Shown: positions 8,590 to 18,117, counted from the stretch's first letter. The stretch is 64,000 nt of DNA from Enterocloster bolteae (GCA_021772025.1 JAETNT010000006.1:39212-103211); one strand, 5' to 3'. Translations and numbers: made by a program. Notes: generated from the letters alone by a model not told the origin.

Positions 8590-9657
8590 ATGGCGGTATG
8601 TGTGGATATTAAAAGAAAATTAGAAGAGTTTTCCATAGAATTGCAGGTACAAAGCAGTGCAGGACGAATTGGGATCCTGGGAGCTTCCGGCTGCGGGAAA
8701 AGCATGACTCTGAAAATGATTGCCGGAATTGAGACGCCTGAGGAGGGAAAAATTCAGATTGGCTCCCGGGTTCTGTTTGATTCGCGAAATAAGATCAATG
8801 TAAAGCCGCAGAAAAGAAATGTGGGCTATCTTTTTCAGAACTATGCGCTCTTTCCAGCCATGACAGTAGAGGAAAATATTGCCGCAGGGGTAAAAGGAAA
8901 TAAAGAGGAGAAGAAAAGAAGGGTTAAAGAAATGACAGAAAGGTTCCGCCTTGAAGGACTGGAAAAACGCCTTCCCGGGGAACTTTCCGGAGGACAGCAG
9001 CAGAGGACGGCCTTGGCAAGAATTATGGCATATGAACCGGAGGTGATTCTCCTGGACGAGCCCTATGCCGCTCTGGACCTGTTTCTTCGTGACAGGCTGG
9101 AACAGGAACTTCTTGCCATGCTGGAGAATTATAGGGGAACGGCTATTTTAGTTTCTCATAACCGGGACGAAATCTATCGGTTCAGTGAGGATCTGATTAT
9201 TATGGAGGAAGGGAAAGCGGCAATTTTTGGAAAAAGCAGGGATATTTTTGAAAATCCCCAAAAAATTGCTGCCGCAAGACTAACTGGCTGTAAGAATATT
9301 TCAAGAGTAGAAATTTTGGACAGACATTCCATGCGGGCGCTGGACTTCGGCGTCATGCTGCATACAGAGAGGGAGATCCCCAAGGATACATCGGCTGTAG
9401 GCTTCCGGGCACATGAATTTGTCCCTGTGTGGGGGAAGAGAAGGAAGAACTGCATCAGGGTACAGATAGAAAGCCGGGCCGAGGTTCCTTTTGAATGGAA
9501 GTATTATCTTAGGCCGGAAACGGAGGAAGAAGGAAACAGGGAGAGGGAGCTTCTCTGCTGGTTTGTACAGAAAGATAAATGGCAGGAGCTTTCCGAAAAA
9601 GGACTGCCGGATTATCTGCAATTCCCTGAAGAGAAGCTGCTGTTTTTAAGATACTAG
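8590..9657 (+). CDS. modC: molybdate ABC transporter ATP-binding protein ModC
   Basis: The 355-residue ATPase has Walker A GASGCGKS, the Q-loop LFQNYALFP, the signature LSGGQQQRTALARI and Walker B VILLDEPYAALD, then an H-loop in LVSHNRDE. A C-terminal extension of about 130 residues corresponds to the TOBE-type oxyanion-binding domain of ModC, although it is diverged. It ends the molybdenum operon, and no clear terminator follows. Confidence 0.92.
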   Translation: MAVCVDIKRKLEEFSIELQVQSSAGRIGILGASGCGKSMTLKMIAGIETPEEGKIQIGSRVLFDSRNKINVKPQKRNVGYLFQNYALFPAMTVEENIAAGVKGNKEEKKRRVKEMTERFRLEGLEKRLPGELSGGQQQRTALARIMAYEPEVILLDEPYAALDLFLRDRLEQELLAMLENYRGTAILVSHNRDEIYRFSEDLIIMEEGKAAIFGKSRDIFENPQKIAAARLTGCKNISRVEILDRHSMRALDFGVMLHTEREIPKDTSAVGFRAHEFVPVWGKRRKNCIRVQIESRAEVPFEWKYYLRPETEEEGNRERELLCWFVQKDKWQELSEKGLPDYLQFPEEKLLFLRY

Positions 9658-9706
9658 TTACAAATCAATACCTTTGAGTTTGCCGCAGCTGATTTGCCAG
9701 GTATTA

Positions 9707-9736
9707 TTGACAACTCGCCGCCTGATATTTTATAAT
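9707..9736 (+). promoter_or_regulatory. sigma-A promoter of the chemoreceptor gene
   Basis: TTGACA (9707-9712), an 18-base spacer and a perfect TATAAT (9731-9736) stand 52 bases before the ATG at 9789. The 12 bases beginning at the -35 box, TTGACAACTCGC, recur at the feoAB promoter. Confidence 0.7.
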
Positions 9737-9788
9737 GAAATTAAGTAGGGATTACAAAGAATAAATGGCAAAAGGGGAGAGCATTGAG

Positions 9789-11761
9789 ATGAACAGTATC
9801 CGAAAAAAATTACAATCTGTCTAATCACTACAGTTTTTATCGCTTTGCTTGTGGTGGGAATTTCCAGCATGGCGCTGAACTACAGGAGTACCTTGTCTAC
9901 AGTGGAACAGATGATGAGAGAAACGGCTGTACTGGCCGGAGAGCGCATTGAGCAGGAATTAGGCGCATATAGAAATGTAGCTATGGACACCGGCTGTATC
10001 CCCCAGCTATCCGACGAAAACGTGTCGAAGGAAGAAAAGCGGGCCATTATAGACGAGAGGGTGCGTATGCACGGCTTCCAGCGGGGCAATATTGTTGGCG
10101 CGGACGGAATTAGTGTTTTTGACGGAAATGATTATTCTGACCGGGAATATGTGCGGCAGGCTATGAAGGGAAATGTATATGTATCTGAGCCGCTGGTAAG
10201 TAAAGTCACAGGGGAGCTTTCCATTATGGTGGCGGCTCCGCTGTATGCCGACGGGAAGCAGGGTGCTGAGATTGTAGGTGTGATTTATTTTGTTCCCCCG
10301 GAGACATTTTTGAACGATATTGTTTCTTCTATCAAGGTAAGCGAGAGCAGCCATGCCTATATGATCAATAAATCCGGTGATACCATCGCCGATACTACTT
10401 TGGAGACCATTACCACCCAGAATATTGAGCGGGAAGCGGAAAGCAACGGAGATTTGAAGGAGCTGGCCGCAATACATAAGGCCATGCGCCAGGGGAGCGA
10501 AGGGTTTGACAGTTTTCATGATTCTGACGGCCCCCGGTTTGCAGCTTATGCCCCGGTGGGCGGTACAGACGGCTGGAGCGTGGCAGTCACTGCGATGAAA
10601 AAGGATTACTTGGCTGATACATACTTCGGCATGTTTGCTAATGTGGCGGTTATGCTTGTTTCTATCCTGGCATCTGTTTTTGTGGCGCTGAAGCTGTCCA
10701 ATAATATCAGCGTGCCTATGCAGGCCTGTGCCAGACGGATGAAGCTGCTGGTAGAGGGAGATTTAACGTCTCCTGTGCCCGAGAGCCACGGACAGGATGA
10801 AACGGCCGAATTAATCAAGTCCACAGCGGATTTGGTAACCGGCCTGAACACGATTATTCATGACATTTCTTACTTGCTGACAGAGATGGCAGGAAAGAAT
10901 TTTGATATACAATCTGCCCATCGGGAAGCTTATGTAGGCAGCTTTCGGGGAATCCTGGAGTCCATGCGGACTCTAAAAGTTCAGCTAAGCGGCACTATGA
11001 GGCAGATAAACTCGTTTGCTAAAGAAGTTGCCGCCGCCAGTGACCATGTTTCCAGCGGGGCTCAGACTCTGAGCCAAGGGGCCATAACCCAGGCCAGCTC
11101 GGTGGAGGAGCTGGCCGCTACTATCAATGAAATTTCCACCAGTGCCAAGCAAACCAGCTCTGCTGCAGAAGAAGCAGGTCATTTTGTGGAGCAGGCCGGT
11201 GCACAGCTGAATGCAAGCGTGAGTCATGTGGGTGAGCTGAACAGCGCCATGGAAAAAATCTTTAGCTCTTCCAAGGAAATTTCTGCCATTATCGGCACTA
11301 TAGAGAGCATTGCTTTTCAGACCAATATACTGGCTCTAAATGCCGCTGTAGAGGCTGCCCGTGCAGGTACCTCAGGCAAAGGCTTTGCCGTGGTTGCCAA
11401 TGAAGTGCGGAACTTGGCCTCTAAATCCGATGAGGCCGCCAAAGCTACCAAGGAATTAATCGAACATTCCATTGAAGCTGCCAATGAGGGCGGCGAGGCT
11501 GTATCCAGAGTCACAGAGTCTCTGGAACGTACCAGCACTTTAGCAGGAAATGTATCTGCACAAATGAATATTGTGGTGGAGGCAATAGAGAGGCAGACTA
11601 CCGCTATCGGACAGGTAAACGAGGGCGTAGAGCAAATTTCTTCTGTGGTACAGGCAAACAGCGCCACTTCAGAGGAGAGCGCCGCTGTCAGTGAGCAGCT
11701 TTCGGCGGAAGCAGCCAGTCTGAAGAATCTGGTAGATCAGTTTACCCTTGCAAAAGAGTAA
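9789..11761 (+). CDS. methyl-accepting chemotaxis protein (dCache-HAMP-MA), start out of frame at an A7 run
   Basis: The receptor is a transmembrane sensor for chemotaxis. The order is an N-terminal membrane segment, an extracellular Cache-type domain to about residue 265, a second membrane segment ([18 protein letters not shown]), HAMP, and a cytoplasmic MA domain with the kinase-contact hairpin [23 protein letters not shown] 9789 has RBS AGGGGAG, but its frame stops at 9822. The frame needed begins after the A run 9803-9809: reading -1 there gives [19 protein letters not shown], an ideal signal anchor. A TTG at 9845 would start inside the anchor and has no RBS. The gene is thus frameshifted by one base, phase variable, decoded by -1 slippage on A-AAA-AAA, or affected by a sequencing error. 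Confidence 0.85.
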
Positions 11762-11798
11762 GGTTTCTTTGAAAAATTAAAAGCGCCATTTTTTATAG

Positions 11799-11852
11799 AG
11801 TGCTGTCAAACAGCCTGGAATTTATTGGCATTTCAGGCTGTTTGGCAGCACT
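11799..11852 (+). terminator. intrinsic terminator after the chemoreceptor gene
   Basis: AGTGCTGTCAAACAGCCTG pairs with CAGGCTGTTTGGCAGCACT across a short A/T-rich loop and is followed by TTTT. It separates the chemoreceptor from feoAB. Confidence 0.85.
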
Positions 11853-11868
11853 TTTGTATGTAACAGTC

Positions 11869-11897
11869 TTGACAACTCGCAAGAAGCTAGGTATAAC
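11869..11897 (+). promoter_or_regulatory. promoter of feoAB
   Basis: TTGACA (11869-11874), a 17-base spacer and TATAAC (11892-11897) lie about 40 bases before the feoAB start. Confidence 0.7.
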
Positions 11898-11915
11898 TAA
11901 GTTAGCCTGAACTAA
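11897..11915 (+). promoter_or_regulatory. DtxR/IdeR-like iron operator at feoAB
   Basis: CTAAGTTAGCCTGAACTAA agrees with the DtxR/IdeR consensus TTAGGTTAGSCTAACCTAA at 15 of 19 positions by my count. It overlaps the end of the -10 box, where an iron-loaded repressor would block transcription. The gene it controls, a ferrous iron importer, fits. Confidence 0.55.
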
Positions 11916-11935
11916 TGACGAAAGGGATAATGAAC

Positions 11936-14308
11936 ATGACATTAAAGGAACTGCCAATTGGAAAAACCGCTACAATTTTATCAGTGGGAGGAAGCGGCGC
12001 CCTCCGCCAGCATCTGCTGGATATGGGGCTGATACAGGGGGCTGAAGTAACGGTTGTAAAATATGCGCCTATGGGAGATCCCATAGAGCTGAAAATACAT
12101 GGATATGAGCTGACTATCCGACTGGATGACGCGGCCAAAATTGAAATCAGCAGCGCCCGCGGCGAAGCGGATAAGACTCAGGCGGAAAATGAAAGGGGGC
12201 AGACAGAAAGCAGAGAAGCGGCAGGCAAGCGGAAGCGGGCCGAACACCCCGGTTATGGGGAGAGTGGAAAGTATCATGAGAAAAGGACAGAAAATCCGCT
12301 GCCGGATAAAGAAACTCTGACCTTTGCCCTGGTGGGAAACCAAAATTGCGGAAAAACCACCCTGTTTAATCAGCTTACCGGTGCAAATCAGCATGTGGGA
12401 AATTTTCCCGGCGTTACGGTGGATCGAAAAGACGGCGTTATAAAAGGGTATGCCAATACCCTGATTACGGATCTCCCGGGAATTTATTCCATGTCTCCTT
12501 ACAGCAGCGAAGAGATCGTAACCAGAGAGTTTTTGCTGGAGGAAAAGCCGAAAGGGATTATCAATATTGTGGATGCCACCAATATTGAGAGGAATCTGTA
12601 TCTGACAATGCAGCTGTTAGAGCTGCAGATGCCTATGGTGGTAGCCCTGAACATGATGGACGAGCTGAGGGAAAACGGCGGAGCCGTTTTGGTAAATGAG
12701 ATGGAAGCTTATCTGGGGGTTCCGGTGGTTCCTATCTCTGCCGCCAAAAGCGAAGGCATCGATGAGCTGGTAAGGCATGCCGTACATATTGCAAAGTATC
12801 AGGAGGCTCCGGAAAAAGCAGATCTATGCGGTGATACAGAGAGCGGGGTTCACAGAGGAATCCATGCGGTTATGCATTTAATTGAGGATCATGCCGGGAA
12901 AGCCGGCATTCCTGTCCGGTTTGCCGCCAGCAAAATTTTAGAAGGGGATCAAAAGATTTTGGAAAAGCTGTCTCTTTCCAAAAATGAGTTGGAGATGCTG
13001 GAACACATTGCCTGTCAGACCGAGGAAGAAACCGGCATGGATCGGGCTTCCGCCATTGCCGGGATGCGGTTTGAATTTATAGGGAGAATCTGCAGCAATA
13101 CGGTGATCAGGCCCAGGGAGAGCAAGGAGCGAACCAGAAGCAAACATCTGGATCAGATTCTTACGGGGAAGTATACGGGAATCCCTGCCTTTATCGGCAT
13201 TATGGCTCTGGTATTCTGGCTCACTTTTAACGTGGTGGGGGCCGCCCTGCAGGGAATATTGGAAACAGCCATTACCTGGCTTACGGAACAGGCCGACAAG
13301 GCCCTGACGGCAGCAGGGGTAAATGAGGTGCTCCGCTCTCTGCTGGTTGACGGGGTGTTTAGCGGAGTGGGAGGCGTATTAAGTTTCCTTCCGATTATTG
13401 TAACCCTGTTCTTCTTCCTGTCGATTTTGGAAGACAGCGGTTATATGGCAAGAGTGGCTTTTATTATGGACAAGCTTTTAAGAAAGCTGGGGCTGTCAGG
13501 ACGCAGCATTGTGCCTATGCTGGTTGGTTTTGGCTGTACGGTGCCAGGAGTTATGGCCAGCCGGACTCTGCCGTCACAGCGGGACAGAAAAATGACAATC
13601 CTCCTCACTCCTTTTATGAGCTGTACGGCAAAGCTTCCTATTTATGCTTTTTTTACAGAGGTCTTTTTCCCGGAGCAGGGAGCCTTGGTAATGATTTGCC
13701 TGTATGTGCTGGGAATTGTAACAGGAATTCTTATGGCCCTTATTTTTAAGAAAACCATGTTTACCGGAGAGGCGGTGCCGTTTGTCATGGAACTTCCTAA
13801 CTATCGGATGCCTGGTGCTCAAAACGTGGCCCGGCTTCTCTGGGACAAGGCAAAGGATTTTCTGGAACGCGCTTTTACGGTAATTTTCCTCGCAACGATT
13901 ATTATCTGGTTTCTTCAGAGTTTTGATATGCAGTTTAATATGGTGGCGGACTCCCATAACAGTATTCTGGCTATGGCGGCAGGAGTAATTACTCCGCTAT
14001 TTGCCCCTCTGGGCTTTGGAGACTGGAGGATTTCCACAGCTTTGATCTCCGGATTTATGGCCAAGGAAAGCGTGGTTTCTACTTTGACGGTATTATTTGG
14101 AACTACAGATGCCCTTTTAACCGGACTGACGACAGCAGGAGCCGCGTCCCTTTTAGTTTTCTGTCTTTTGTATACTCCCTGCGTTGCCGCTATTGCGGCG
14201 GTGAAACAAGAACTGGGAGGAAAATGGGCGGCAGCAGTGGCTTTCGGTCAGTGCGCGGTGGCCTGGGTGGCTTCGTTTCTTATATACCGCATCATTATGC
14301 TTTTGTAA
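11936..14308 (+). CDS. feoB: FeoA-FeoB fusion ferrous iron transporter
   Basis: The first ~75 residues are a FeoA SH3-like domain (MTLKELPIGKTATI, DMGLIQGAEV). After a charged linker of about 50 residues comes the FeoB G domain: P-loop GNQNCGKT near residue 134, GNFPGVTVD, TDLPGIYS and NMMD. A helical region and about ten membrane segments with Gate motifs follow (FGCTVPGVMASRTL). The protein imports Fe2+ across the membrane. ATG 11936 or 11930 is favoured by AAAGGG at 11920-11925. ATG 11915 lies before that RBS. The length of 790 residues matches a fused protein. Confidence 0.93.
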   Translation: MTLKELPIGKTATILSVGGSGALRQHLLDMGLIQGAEVTVVKYAPMGDPIELKIHGYELTIRLDDAAKIEISSARGEADKTQAENERGQTESREAAGKRKRAEHPGYGESGKYHEKRTENPLPDKETLTFALVGNQNCGKTTLFNQLTGANQHVGNFPGVTVDRKDGVIKGYANTLITDLPGIYSMSPYSSEEIVTREFLLEEKPKGIINIVDATNIERNLYLTMQLLELQMPMVVALNMMDELRENGGAVLVNEMEAYLGVPVVPISAAKSEGIDELVRHAVHIAKYQEAPEKADLCGDTESGVHRGIHAVMHLIEDHAGKAGIPVRFAASKILEGDQKILEKLSLSKNELEMLEHIACQTEEETGMDRASAIAGMRFEFIGRICSNTVIRPRESKERTRSKHLDQILTGKYTGIPAFIGIMALVFWLTFNVVGAALQGILETAITWLTEQADKALTAAGVNEVLRSLLVDGVFSGVGGVLSFLPIIVTLFFFLSILEDSGYMARVAFIMDKLLRKLGLSGRSIVPMLVGFGCTVPGVMASRTLPSQRDRKMTILLTPFMSCTAKLPIYAFFTEVFFPEQGALVMICLYVLGIVTGILMALIFKKTMFTGEAVPFVMELPNYRMPGAQNVARLLWDKAKDFLERAFTVIFLATIIIWFLQSFDMQFNMVADSHNSILAMAAGVITPLFAPLGFGDWRISTALISGFMAKESVVSTLTVLFGTTDALLTGLTTAGAASLLVFCLLYTPCVAAIAAVKQELGGKWAAAVAFGQCAVAWVASFLIYRIIMLL

Positions 14309-14330
14309 ACAAGAATTATTGATAAACTTT

Positions 14331-14368
14331 CAGCCGGCAGCCGGATGTAAATCCGGACTTGCCGGCTG
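14331..14368 (+). terminator. terminator-like hairpin after feoAB
   Basis: CAGCCGGCA pairs with TGCCGGCTG, with an inner CCGGAT/ATCCGG stem. The tail TATATATTTC is T-rich but not a clean run. Confidence 0.65.
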
Positions 14369-14461
14369 TATATATTTCAGGGTATAATACCTTCAAGCGG
14401 ACAAGGCGAGTATGCCTATATCTGTTAAGGCAGAATAATGTAAATGATGCAGAGGTGAGCG

Positions 14462-15979
14462 ATGTTGAATCTGTCAAGAAAGATTTGGTTTTCTATATCC
14501 CTTCAGCAGAAGCTGCTGCTGTTTGCCGGTATCGTTACGGTAGTGCTGGCGGTTTCTGCTTTTTTTAATTTTAAATTGACCCAGTTTTCCATAGACGGAT
14601 TCCGGACTATTTTGTCTGACAATGTAAGATGCGGAGAGTTCTTGGAAAATATGAAGGCGGAACGGACGGCATTTGAGGAGCTGATTCGGGAGAACAGCGG
14701 GGAGGCCAGAAGGATCTATGAGGAAGCGGCTCAGGATACCAGAAGGAGTGTCTCCAGACTTCCCTATTCTTATGGAGCAATGGGGAGCCGGCGCTATGCG
14801 AGAACCTGGTCCATTAAAAATGCATACGAGAGCTACACCGCTTTGCGGGATGAGGTTTTGTCTATGAGCCCTGAATCTCCGGATTTTGTGGATAAGCTTT
14901 ATTGGGTCTATGATATTCAGGAATACCTGGAGCTGTACGGGAGCCGCCTGATTCAGGAGACTCTAAATCAGGGAAACGAAAGCTATGAAGAAAAAGCAGG
15001 GCGCTTTTCCCGGATTGTCTATGGTATGCTGGCTGGTTTCGCTTTGATGCTGGGAGTGATTTTGTGGCTTACTAAGATGCTGTCCGATACTATGGTGGAG
15101 CCGATTTTAAAATTGTCTGACAGTTCTTCCAGAATTGGAGCAGGAGACTTTACGGAAGCGGACCTGGAGATCGAGAATCAGGACGAGATGGGGCGTCTGG
15201 TTCAGGATTTCAACAGGATGAAGCATGCATTGGAAGAGTATATACACATTCTTCAGGAGAAAAATGAAATGAGAGAACGCCTTCACCGAGAAGAGGTGGA
15301 GCGCATAGAAACGGAGAAACGCCTGGAAGCCGCCAGGATGGAGCTGCTAAAAAGCCAGATTAACCCCCATTTTTTATTTAATACCCTGAGTATGATCACC
15401 AGCATGGCCCAGTTAGAGGATGCCCGGGTTACAGAGAAAATGATCACCAGCATGAGCAGCTTGTTCCGGTATAATTTAAAGACCTCAGAGCAGATTGTCT
15501 TTCTAAAGCAGGAGCTGGACGTAGTAGAAAACTATATTTATATTCAGAAAATGCGGTTTGGCAGCCGTGTCCAGTACGGGACGAGCATCGAATTGGATGC
15601 GGCTAAGGTGCGGATTCCGGCCTTTACTATGCAGCCCGTGGTGGAAAACGCTATCATTCACGGAATTTCCAAAAAGGAAACCGGAGGAAGGATTTTTGTC
15701 CGGGCCGTAAAAAAAGGCAGCGGCATTTTGGTTTCGGTAGCAGATAACGGCGTGGGTATGGAGGAGAGCCGTCTTGAGGAAGTACGGGAAGGCCTGAAAG
15801 AAGGCCGTACCTCAAAAGTAGGGATCGGTTTCGGAAACATTTACAAACGGATTGACAGCATTTACCAAAAAGGAGATTTTCAGATTTACAGCCGGAAAGG
15901 CTGCGGAACTGTGGTGCAGATGTTTATTCCTCAAGATGAGGAAGCAGAGGAATATAGGGAGGAAAATAAGAGTGGATAA
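14462..15979 (+). CDS. sensor histidine kinase, YesM/LytS type
   Basis: This 505-residue kinase has an N-terminal membrane anchor (residues 15-40), an extracellular helical region of about 150 residues, a second membrane segment (YGMLAGFALMLGVILWLT), HAMP, a coiled coil, and the His-kinase domain with the phospho-acceptor motif QINPHFLFNTL near residue 300. The ATP-binding N and G boxes are VVENAIIHG and VADNGVGM. RBS AGAGGTGAG precedes the ATG. It overlaps the response regulator by 8 bases and lies upstream of a TRAP transporter, which it probably controls in response to an external solute. Confidence 0.93.
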   Translation: MLNLSRKIWFSISLQQKLLLFAGIVTVVLAVSAFFNFKLTQFSIDGFRTILSDNVRCGEFLENMKAERTAFEELIRENSGEARRIYEEAAQDTRRSVSRLPYSYGAMGSRRYARTWSIKNAYESYTALRDEVLSMSPESPDFVDKLYWVYDIQEYLELYGSRLIQETLNQGNESYEEKAGRFSRIVYGMLAGFALMLGVILWLTKMLSDTMVEPILKLSDSSSRIGAGDFTEADLEIENQDEMGRLVQDFNRMKHALEEYIHILQEKNEMRERLHREEVERIETEKRLEAARMELLKSQINPHFLFNTLSMITSMAQLEDARVTEKMITSMSSLFRYNLKTSEQIVFLKQELDVVENYIYIQKMRFGSRVQYGTSIELDAAKVRIPAFTMQPVVENAIIHGISKKETGGRIFVRAVKKGSGILVSVADNGVGMEESRLEEVREGLKEGRTSKVGIGFGNIYKRIDSIYQKGDFQIYSRKGCGTVVQMFIPQDEEAEEYREENKSG

Positions 15980-16778
15980 GGTTCAGGTTTTAATCGCAGA
16001 TGACGAGCAGATCGAAAGAGCAGCCTTAAAAAAGACTTTGGTGAAGAATTTTGGAGAGCGTTGTGAGATTTTTGAAGCGGAAAACGGCAGGCAGGCCTTG
16101 GAAATCCACGAGGAGAAAAATATTCGGATTGCAGTTCTGGATATTGAAATGCCGGGAGTCAGCGGTATCCAGGCGGCGGAGCGGATTCGGGAAAGCGATA
16201 GAAAATGCTGTATTATTTTCCTTACTGCCTTTGACGAATTTTCCTATGCCAGAAAGGCCATTACCGTGCGGGCTATGGACTATCTGCTAAAGCCTTTTGA
16301 CGAGAAGGAGCTTCTGCTGGTGATGGAGGAAGCGATACGGACGGCAGAAAGCCTTCAAGCAGACTTTAAAGCCGGAGAAAAGCTTTTCCTGGAGCCGAAA
16401 GAGGAGCCGGAGGAAGGGGAGGAACTGGGCTTTGGCCGCCAGCAAAAGGTAATACAGATGCTGGAAGAATATATACAGAGCCATTATATGTATGACATTT
16501 CCATGCAGGACGCAGCTCAGACGATGAACTATTCCGAGGCTTATTTCAGCAAATTGTTTAAACAGTGCTTTCAGAAAAATTTCACTTCCTACCTGACAGA
16601 ATTCCGGGTAGAGGAAGCCAAACGCCAGCTGAGACAGCCGACTATAAATGTAAAAGATGTAGGAAAAGCGGTGGGATACAGCGATTCCAACTACTTTACA
16701 AAAGTTTTCCGCAGGATTACGGGGATGAGTCCTACCGAATACCGTTTGTCGGTTTTTCAAGATAATATCCAGCGCTAA
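15972..16778 (+). CDS. response regulator, YesN type (REC plus AraC DNA-binding domain)
   Basis: The REC domain has the acidic pair in ADDEQ, the phospho-acceptor Asp 57 in LDIEMPG, T in LTAFDEF and Lys in LKPFDE. The C-terminal ~100 residues hold two AraC helix-turn-helix units (MQDAAQTMNYSEAYFSKLF and VKDVGKAVGYSDSNYFTKVF). I chose GTG 15972, with GGGAGG at 15957-15962. A frame opening at 15852 lies inside the kinase gene. The product is 268 residues. The target is probably the downstream dctPQM promoter. Confidence 0.93.
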   Translation: MDKVQVLIADDEQIERAALKKTLVKNFGERCEIFEAENGRQALEIHEEKNIRIAVLDIEMPGVSGIQAAERIRESDRKCCIIFLTAFDEFSYARKAITVRAMDYLLKPFDEKELLLVMEEAIRTAESLQADFKAGEKLFLEPKEEPEEGEELGFGRQQKVIQMLEEYIQSHYMYDISMQDAAQTMNYSEAYFSKLFKQCFQKNFTSYLTEFRVEEAKRQLRQPTINVKDVGKAVGYSDSNYFTKVFRRITGMSPTEYRLSVFQDNIQR

Positions 16779-16879
16779 TGCGGGAGTATTGCCTTTTTGT
16801 ACAAAAAACAGAAAAGAAGTAGTTAAAAAAATACTAGAATTCACAAAAATTTACCATATAAAAAATCCTCCCGGGCCTT

Positions 16880-16898
16880 TATAATTAAGATAGCGTTA
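16880..16898 (+). promoter_or_regulatory. -10 region of the TRAP transporter promoter
   Basis: TATAAT stands at 16880-16885, and no good -35 box is seen, which fits an activator-dependent promoter under the adjacent AraC-type regulator. Just downstream GCGTTA (16893-16898) and TAACGC form an inverted repeat in the leader. Confidence 0.45.
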
Positions 16899-16947
16899 AA
16901 AAGGTAAAATTTTTATTAATAACGCGTAAAAAGGAGGAAAAATAAAT

Positions 16948-18063
16948 ATGAAAAAAAGATGGTTATCTGCAATGCTGTGTGCAGCAATGGCAGCCGGTTC
17001 TGTAGCAGGCTGCGGATTAAAATCTCCGGAAGCTCCGGCAACTACGGCAGCTCCTGCAGCAACTGAGGCTCCTGCAGCAACGGAAGCTCCCGCAGAAAAT
17101 GCAGGCGGGGAGGCAGAAGCTCCTGCAGCAGGAGAAGCGGTAGGTCCTGCAATTACTTTTGTTATGGCAGAGGTTAACCCTCTGGATACTATCGTAGGCC
17201 AGACAGATACCGCATTTAAAGAGAAAGTGGAAGAGCTTTCCGGCGGTTCTATTACCATTGACCTTCAGGCCAGCGGTGTTCTTGGCTCTGAAAATGATGT
17301 ATTAGACGCTATGTTAGGCGGCGGCGGCGGAATCGATATTTCCCGTATCTCCGCATTTGCATTAACCAGCTACGGCGGAGAAAAATCCAAATTATTATCG
17401 GTTCCCTTTACCTTTGTAAGCCGTGAGCATTTCTGGAACTTTGCCGAGAGCGACTTAGCTGCTGAGTTCTTAATGGAGCCTTATGAGAGCGGTTCCGGCG
17501 TTAGAGGCTTATTCTACGGGGAAGAAGGCTTCCGTCATTTCTTTACGGTAAAAGAAATCAGCGGCATTGAAGACTTAAAGGGCATGAAGCTGCGTGTGTC
17601 CAATGATCCGATTATGAACGGTATGGTAGAAGGCCTTGGCGCAAGCCCCACCGTTATTTCCTTCGGCGAGCTGTATTCCGCACTTCAGACCGGCGTTGTA
17701 GACGGCGCCGAGCAGCCGATTGCAAACTACCAGTCTAACGCATTTCCTGAGGTTGCTCCCAATCTGATTCTGGACGGCCACACCTTAGGCGCTATCCAGG
17801 TAGTAATTACTGACGAGGCATGGAACAAGTTAACTCCCGAGCAGCAGGATATCATGGTTGAGGCCGGCAAGTATGCTTCCGAGTTTAACAAGAAGATTTC
17901 CGCCGATGCCGAGAATAAAGTTTTGGAAGAGTTAAAGGCAAGCGGCGTTAACGTAGTAGAGGTTTCGGATATCACTCCCTGGCAGGAAGCTTGTAAGGGA
18001 ATCATTGAAGAATCTACCAAGGACAACGCAGAGCTGTATCAGCAGATCTTGGATATGCAGTAA
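16948..18063 (+). CDS. dctP: TRAP transporter solute-binding lipoprotein DctP
   Basis: The 371-residue product begins with a lipoprotein signal ending SVAGC (Cys 22). A low-complexity linker of repeated P-A-A-T-E-A units spans about residues 28-65 and tethers the domain away from the membrane. The DctP fold follows: LQASGVLGSENDVLDAM, SFGELYSALQTGVVDGAEQP and the conserved Arg in GMKLRVSND, which binds the carboxylate of the ligand. It captures an organic acid for dctQM. RBS AAGGAGG is strong. Confidence 0.95.
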   Translation: MKKRWLSAMLCAAMAAGSVAGCGLKSPEAPATTAAPAATEAPAATEAPAENAGGEAEAPAAGEAVGPAITFVMAEVNPLDTIVGQTDTAFKEKVEELSGGSITIDLQASGVLGSENDVLDAMLGGGGGIDISRISAFALTSYGGEKSKLLSVPFTFVSREHFWNFAESDLAAEFLMEPYESGSGVRGLFYGEEGFRHFFTVKEISGIEDLKGMKLRVSNDPIMNGMVEGLGASPTVISFGELYSALQTGVVDGAEQPIANYQSNAFPEVAPNLILDGHTLGAIQVVITDEAWNKLTPEQQDIMVEAGKYASEFNKKISADAENKVLEELKASGVNVVEVSDITPWQEACKGIIEESTKDNAELYQQILDMQ

Positions 18064-18076
18064 TACAGAACATTTA

Positions 18077-18117
18077 AAAGGTGCAGGGGAAATGCAGAGT
18101 ACAGCCTCTGCGCCTTT
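18077..18117 (+). terminator. intercistronic hairpin between dctP and dctQ
   Basis: AAAGGTGCAG pairs with CTGCGCCTTT (one wobble) and is followed by CTTTTC. A leaky terminator or 3' stabiliser here would give more binding protein than permease, as is common in such operons. Confidence 0.65.

Noticed and set aside
9845..11761. TTG 9845 as the chemoreceptor start
   Set aside because: It lies inside the membrane anchor, has no RBS, and ignores a good promoter, RBS and ATG 56 bases upstream that encode the missing anchor in the -1 frame.
14359..14568. 69-codon frame before the histidine kinase
   Set aside because: It begins in the feoAB terminator and overlaps the well-supported kinase start.
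17028..17130. Repeat tract in dctP as a variable-number tandem repeat
   Set aside because: The P-A-A-T-E-A units are an ordinary low-complexity lipoprotein linker. Only a few imperfect units are present.
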